Under the pieces are notes generated by a model. That model made no database searches. It had not been told where the DNA came from and saw nothing but the letters and a program-made list of their open reading frames with translations. 64,000 nucleotides of DNA from Pycnococcus provasolii (lineage: Eukaryota; Chlorophyta; Pseudoscourfieldiophyceae; Pseudoscourfieldiales): NCBI GenBank assembly GCA_049487715.1, contig CP150581.1, forward strand, positions 62,001 through 126,000. Direction: 5' to 3'. Numbering within the stretch: the first letter of the stretch is position 1; each line of letters begins with the position of its first letter. Of the stretch, positions 60,154 to 64,000 are shown piece by piece. Position numbers and translations under genes: made by a program.

Positions 60154-62096
60154 ATCTTATCTTAGAATGGAATTAAAATGAGGTCAACGAACGGCCGGGG
60201 GGGGGCCCACCCAGATACGGTACGTGCGGGCCGCGTGGGGGATCCCTTAAGGGCACACTACACTGGTGCAAAAGAAAGGGGAAAGGGGGAGAGGATACGA
60301 CACGTAGTAAAGCAAGGCGGCTTCCCAAGGCGTTCCCCCTTCCCTTCGGCCTTTGGTTTTTCCCTTGCAAGAAACACCTTGCAAGCCATGCCATGCAGAA
60401 AGTCGTACCCGTAGTGGGTAGTGGGCCCTAGCTAGACTGACGTGGATGTTGTCCTGAGCGCAGGTACCCTACTCGTAAAATAAAGGGACTCGTACCTTTT
60501 TTTAAAGAAGCCTTGGGAGAAAACGCACAACGAGTATTCCTACCTATGTATGTATTTTCTGTCATTTTATGGGATAAAATGCCTTCTGGGCCACAACCTT
60601 GCTTGATTTCTTGCTGAGGCCTGACCTGTTAGACAAGTTATCAATCCCGCACGTGGTGGACAAACGCCGCGCAGAACGTCGACTCGTCGACTGGTCGAGA
60701 CGTTGAGGCGAGGCGATAAAAAACATGGACTATGATAGACTATGAGGGAGGTATCCTGGTAATTCGACGACGACCTTCCCTCAAAGCCATCTTGACCACC
60801 TCCAGGTGGCCTCCCAGACTCAGACTCAGACTCTCAGGCTTAGGCTTCAGAGGTCAGAGTTTACACTTTACATAAGAACTATGTACAGGTACATGGTACA
60901 GCGCTCTCCGACCTTTCCGCCCGACTCTTATGTGGCATCACCTTAGGTAGATCATCCCAGAGGCCAGAGCCCGACCAGGTACGGGTAAAGGTCGCTCGAG
61001 TGACCCGATCCCCACTCATCTCGTCATGGTCAAGTGGTACATACCACTCACCTGTCCGTACATAGTACTAGTACTACTGTAAATGCAAAGAGAAACACGA
61101 GGCTCACCTAAACTAAACGGCTGCCCAGTGTGGGGCCCACTCCAGATGCCAGAGGCTCGCCAAACAAACCGGTCGTCAAACCTAAGAACTCCCCTACCAA
61201 CCTGGTCAATAATCGTTCCTTACAGTAGAAGAGTCCGCTCAACGCGATCATTCCGCATCTATATGTGCGTTGGGATGGAGTGTGCACGGAAGCCATTCCG
61301 CTCAACGCAATCAACGCGATCAACGCCATGCGATCCTTCCGCCCTCTATCGATGTGAGCACTCATGAACCGAGCGTATGATAAAGAGAGGAAAGGTTGTC
61401 TGACAGAAAGAAACAGGATCGGGAAAAAGACAAAACAAGACCGCACGCGTCGAGACTACGACTGCATACAAACCGTCGTCCAGTCCAAACGATACCCTAC
61501 CTTATGACCGATTCCAGGCAAGCTTGCGGTGGCACCGTAAAAGCGAGTCGTTTTCACGGTCATTTGCAAGTTTTTGGCATGTCTTGAGAGGTCTTGGGGA
61601 GTTTTCCAGGCGCTTTTCAAGTTTTCTAGGAGTTTTTAGAGGTTTCAGCAAGGTTTCAGAGAGGGAAAAAAACACATTCCAAGCTTGTTTCTCAGAAGAG
61701 GCACGCGCTCATTCCGCACAAAGCCTCACGTCAAAAGAACCTCGAAGATACAATGGGAGATCCCTTCATTTCCAACTGGACATTGCCACTGCCACAGGTC
61801 CTCTGCCACTCCTCCCTCCCTCCCTTCCTTTCCTCTCTCCCTCCCTCCCTCCCTCCCTTCCTTCCTTCCTTCCTCCCTCCCTCCCTCCCTCCCTCCCTCC
61901 CTCCCTCCCTCCCTCCCTCCCTCCCTCCCTCCCTTCCTTTCTTCCCTCCCTCCCTCCCTCCCTCCCTCCCTCCCTCCCTCCCTTCCTTTCTTCCTTCCCT
62001 TCCTTTCTTCCTAGGGGCCAGGTTCTCCTTCCCTCTACCCGGGTAGGCACTTTCCACGTCCTCCTCCCAACACACACAGATCCGATCTCGCGTGTC
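60154..62096. other. Long noncoding, repeat-rich region
   Basis: Contains poly-G (60199-60207), short inverted repeats, and the pyrimidine microsatellite at 61805-62012. The plus-strand ORF from 61524 is an artefact of the repeat. No gene is supported. Confidence 0.5.
61805..62012. repeat. Pyrimidine (CCCT/CTTC)n microsatellite
   Basis: About 200 bp of CCCT units with scattered CTTC and CTTT, open in several frames on both strands. Confidence 0.95.
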
Positions 62097-63392
62097 ATGG
62101 CGCGCGAAAGCGGTGGCCGAGGTGGCCGCTCAAGCCGCGGCCGTGGCGGCCGTGCCGGCCGTGCCGTCAGGAACTCTGAAAGTGACTTCCCTCGCTTTGG
62201 CCTTTTGTGCTCATCATGTGGAGGCATGCATCGAGGTACGTGCAATCCAAAGGAGGTTTTGTATGGACAGCACAGGTGCGCAACGAAGTTCGCCTTGGAT
62301 GGCGAACTCCGCGAGCCAAATGTGCAGCTGAGCCAATGCGCGGCTTGGGATATGCAGTGGATATCTGGTCGCGACAAGCGATGGGGCAAGGTACTCACGC
62401 GCCGTGCCGACGAACAGAGGAGCGGAGCCGGTGCGGGTGCGCCTGCGGGTGCGCCTGAAGTGTTTGACGTGACGGGAACGTTGCCTTTCGTGGAGGCTCA
62501 GGCCAATGAAGCGATGCAACAGCGCGCGTTCGCGGCCCCCGGCATCTTCCACGGGTTGGTGCACCAGATTGACTCGCAGCAAAGCACGTTGGACAGCCTT
62601 AGGGCGCAGGCGACATCCGCGGCGCAGAACGCTGCGTCTCGCCCCGCTCAACGTACGTTCGACAACCGGGTTCGACAGCTTGACCTCACCAAACCAGGTG
62701 CTCAAGAACACGTGCGCGGCCTTGCCACACTCGCCGAGTCGTTCAACAATGCTGCTGGACGAGGAGCAGGCGGCCAGGAGTTCGACATTGCAAGAGGAGC
62801 GTACCGCCACCTCTTCGGGCCGCCACGTTCCAGACCGCAGCCACAGCCGCAGCCACAGCCGCAGCCACAGCCACAGCCGCAGCCGCAGCCGCCACCTGAC
62901 GACTTTGCCGAATTTGCCGCTGCTATGTACCGCAGCTACCAACAGTACCGCGCGGGCGGTGGTGGCTTCGTCGCAGGCGCATACGGAGCCGCAGGCGCGG
63001 GCGGTGCACCACCAGGCGCGGGCGGTGGTGGCTTCGCCGCAGGCGCATACGGAGCCGCAGGCGCGGGCGGTGCACCACCAGGCGCGGGCGGTGGTGGCTT
63101 CGCCGCAGGCGGTGATGTCGCTTCGTGTTTTGGTGATGCATCCGCATCTGCAAAACGACGACGCTTGGGTAACCACGGCGAGCTGGCGCACGGCGCACGA
63201 CCGGAGGTCGTGGCGACTATCGGCAACGTCGAGGAGGACCTGCAGCGCTTCGCGGAAATGTACACGCCACAGCGCGCACATTCGGCGGCAGCGGCGTCCG
63301 AAACGCCTGCGAGGTTCGAAGACCTCACCTGCTACCCAGTTTTTGACAGCAGTGACGACAACGGCGACGTCGAGGAGGATGGAGATGAGTGA
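62097..63392 (+). CDS. RGG-rich protein with CCHC-like Cys/His cluster and PQ repeats
   Basis: Start chosen at ATG 62097 (431 aa). N-terminus is RGG-rich (about 25 residues), then CSSCGGMHRGTC (about residues 39-50; C-x2-C-x3-H-x3-C, a knuckle-like cluster), a helical domain, a (PQ) repeat (about 62840-62895), two 22-residue Gly/Ala repeats (GAYGAAGAGGAPPGAGGGG) and an NLS-like KRRRLG. TGTAA at 63450-63454. Could be an RNA-binding protein or cargo of the adjacent transposon. Family unknown. Confidence 0.6.
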   Translation: MARESGGRGGRSSRGRGGRAGRAVRNSESDFPRFGLLCSSCGGMHRGTCNPKEVLYGQHRCATKFALDGELREPNVQLSQCAAWDMQWISGRDKRWGKVLTRRADEQRSGAGAGAPAGAPEVFDVTGTLPFVEAQANEAMQQRAFAAPGIFHGLVHQIDSQQSTLDSLRAQATSAAQNAASRPAQRTFDNRVRQLDLTKPGAQEHVRGLATLAESFNNAAGRGAGGQEFDIARGAYRHLFGPPRSRPQPQPQPQPQPQPQPQPQPPPDDFAEFAAAMYRSYQQYRAGGGGFVAGAYGAAGAGGAPPGAGGGGFAAGAYGAAGAGGAPPGAGGGGFAAGGDVASCFGDASASAKRRRLGNHGELAHGARPEVVATIGNVEEDLQRFAEMYTPQRAHSAAAASETPARFEDLTCYPVFDSSDDNGDVEEDGDE

Positions 63393-63484
63393 ACATGTGT
63401 GTGACCCACAGGAGATGGACCTCTGAGGATTGTTGCTACAGAAAAAAAATGTAAATCTGTAATTACACACTGAATTTTAATTTT

Positions 63485-64000
63485 TCATAATTCGTAGCCA
63501 CACCCTGTGACCCACCTGGAGCAGGACAACGGTGGCACTCCAGAAATTATTCGTGGGATCTCGTTGAAAGGGTCCGCGCGCACATGGCGCCAATGCCGTG
63601 CAATTTCAAACTTGATGTAGCCAAAAGCCCATTCGATGGGGTTCAGCTCTGGAGAATACGACGGCACGAAGACAACTTCCACGTCGAAGATAGCACCTGC
63701 CGCGCGTAATGAATCTTTCCTGTGAAATTTTGCGTTGTCGAGAACGACAATAGCGCCTTGCCATAGAGACGGCAAGAGCACGTTGATGAACCACAACTCG
63801 AACAGCGGAGCCGAAAAGCCATTTCCAAGACCAACGCCGTTCGGAAAGCCCCACGTCACCGGCAGCATGCCATGAGCAGTCATCGCGGATATCCAGTTAA
63901 GTTTCGTCGAAGGGACGTACTGACCGACGTCAGTGAGCACGGTGTTCGCCGCGCACCTTCCAACATCCGGAACACACGAAGAAGTTTTCACAGCAAACTC
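63485..64000 (-). mobile_element. 3' part of a Tc1/IS630-type DDE transposase gene
   Basis: Open from the right edge (no start in window) to the stop at 63485; about 172 residues. Signature VVLDNAKFHRK (the second Asp) and SPELNPIEWAFGYIKFEI (the Glu) belong to DDE_3-type transposases (Tc1/mariner/IS630 superfamily). Upstream GMLPVTWGFPNG fits the same fold. The first Asp lies outside the window. Terminal repeats cannot be seen. TTACA (TGTAA) at 63463-63467. Confidence 0.85.

Noticed and set aside
61524-62096. Upstream extension of the RGG protein frame
   Set aside because: It is mostly the CCCT microsatellite read as Leu-Pro-Ser.
62214-63470. 418-codon minus-strand ORF opposite the RGG-rich gene
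   Set aside because: Cys/Arg/Leu-rich shadow of the RGG-rich gene, with no domain.

Overview
The window is nuclear DNA from a eukaryotic green alga. It carries phosphoribulokinase with a plastid transit peptide and the regulatory cysteines, the chlorophyll cyclase CHL27/AcsF, long SPPPP-type wall glycoproteins like those of chlorophytes, GT-AG introns of about 100-165 bp in a minority of genes, and TGTAA (the chlorophyte poly(A) signal) just after the stop codon of about a dozen genes. Genes are densely packed on both strands and mostly single-exon. A small marine 'prasinophyte' type is plausible, but I cannot name the species. I recognised no rRNA, tRNA or CRISPR.

Layout. 1-8.4 kb: the end of one gene, a GAF/coiled-coil protein (-), a minisatellite, a five-repeat INT_rpt-type protein (+), and an LCMT-like methyltransferase (-). 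8.4-15 kb: a very long secreted subtilase/proline-rich/one-TM protein (+), split by an apparent frameshift. 15-19.6 kb: a small zinc-finger protein (-), PWP1 (+), a 375-bp MITE with 12-bp target duplications, and CHL27 (-). 20-29 kb: acyl-CoA oxidase (+), a mitochondrial-carrier protein (+, frameshifted), and a second proline-rich membrane glycoprotein (-, frameshifted, with internal duplications). 29-35 kb: a small membrane protein (+), dihydroorotase (-), an array of ACGCGT boxes, and a VMP1-like protein (+). 35-44 kb: RBM22/Slt11-like (-), MRG domain (+), PRK (-), family-2 glycosyltransferase (+), Fcf2 (-) with a telo-box array in its promoter, and Tubby (-). 44-51 kb: an unknown protein (+), a HEAT-like/2-TM protein (-), and an IQ-motif/beta-solenoid-like repeat protein (-). 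51-64 kb: a coiled-coil BBC-like protein (+), two nearly identical CBM20 proteins (-) flanking a coiled-coil protein (-), long repeat-rich noncoding DNA, an RGG/Cys-rich protein (+), and the end of a Tc1/IS630-type DDE transposase (-).

Themes. Plastid metabolism is represented by PRK and CHL27, and the two CBM20 proteins probably bind starch. Nuclear RNA and ribosome biogenesis is represented by PWP1, Fcf2 and RBM22-like, with telomere-like motifs upstream of the first two. The two giant proline-rich proteins share FYG and RRxL motifs and look like parts of the same extracellular matrix. Three genes are broken only by a single shift inside GC-rich or repetitive sequence, so base-call or assembly errors must be excluded before calling them pseudogenes.
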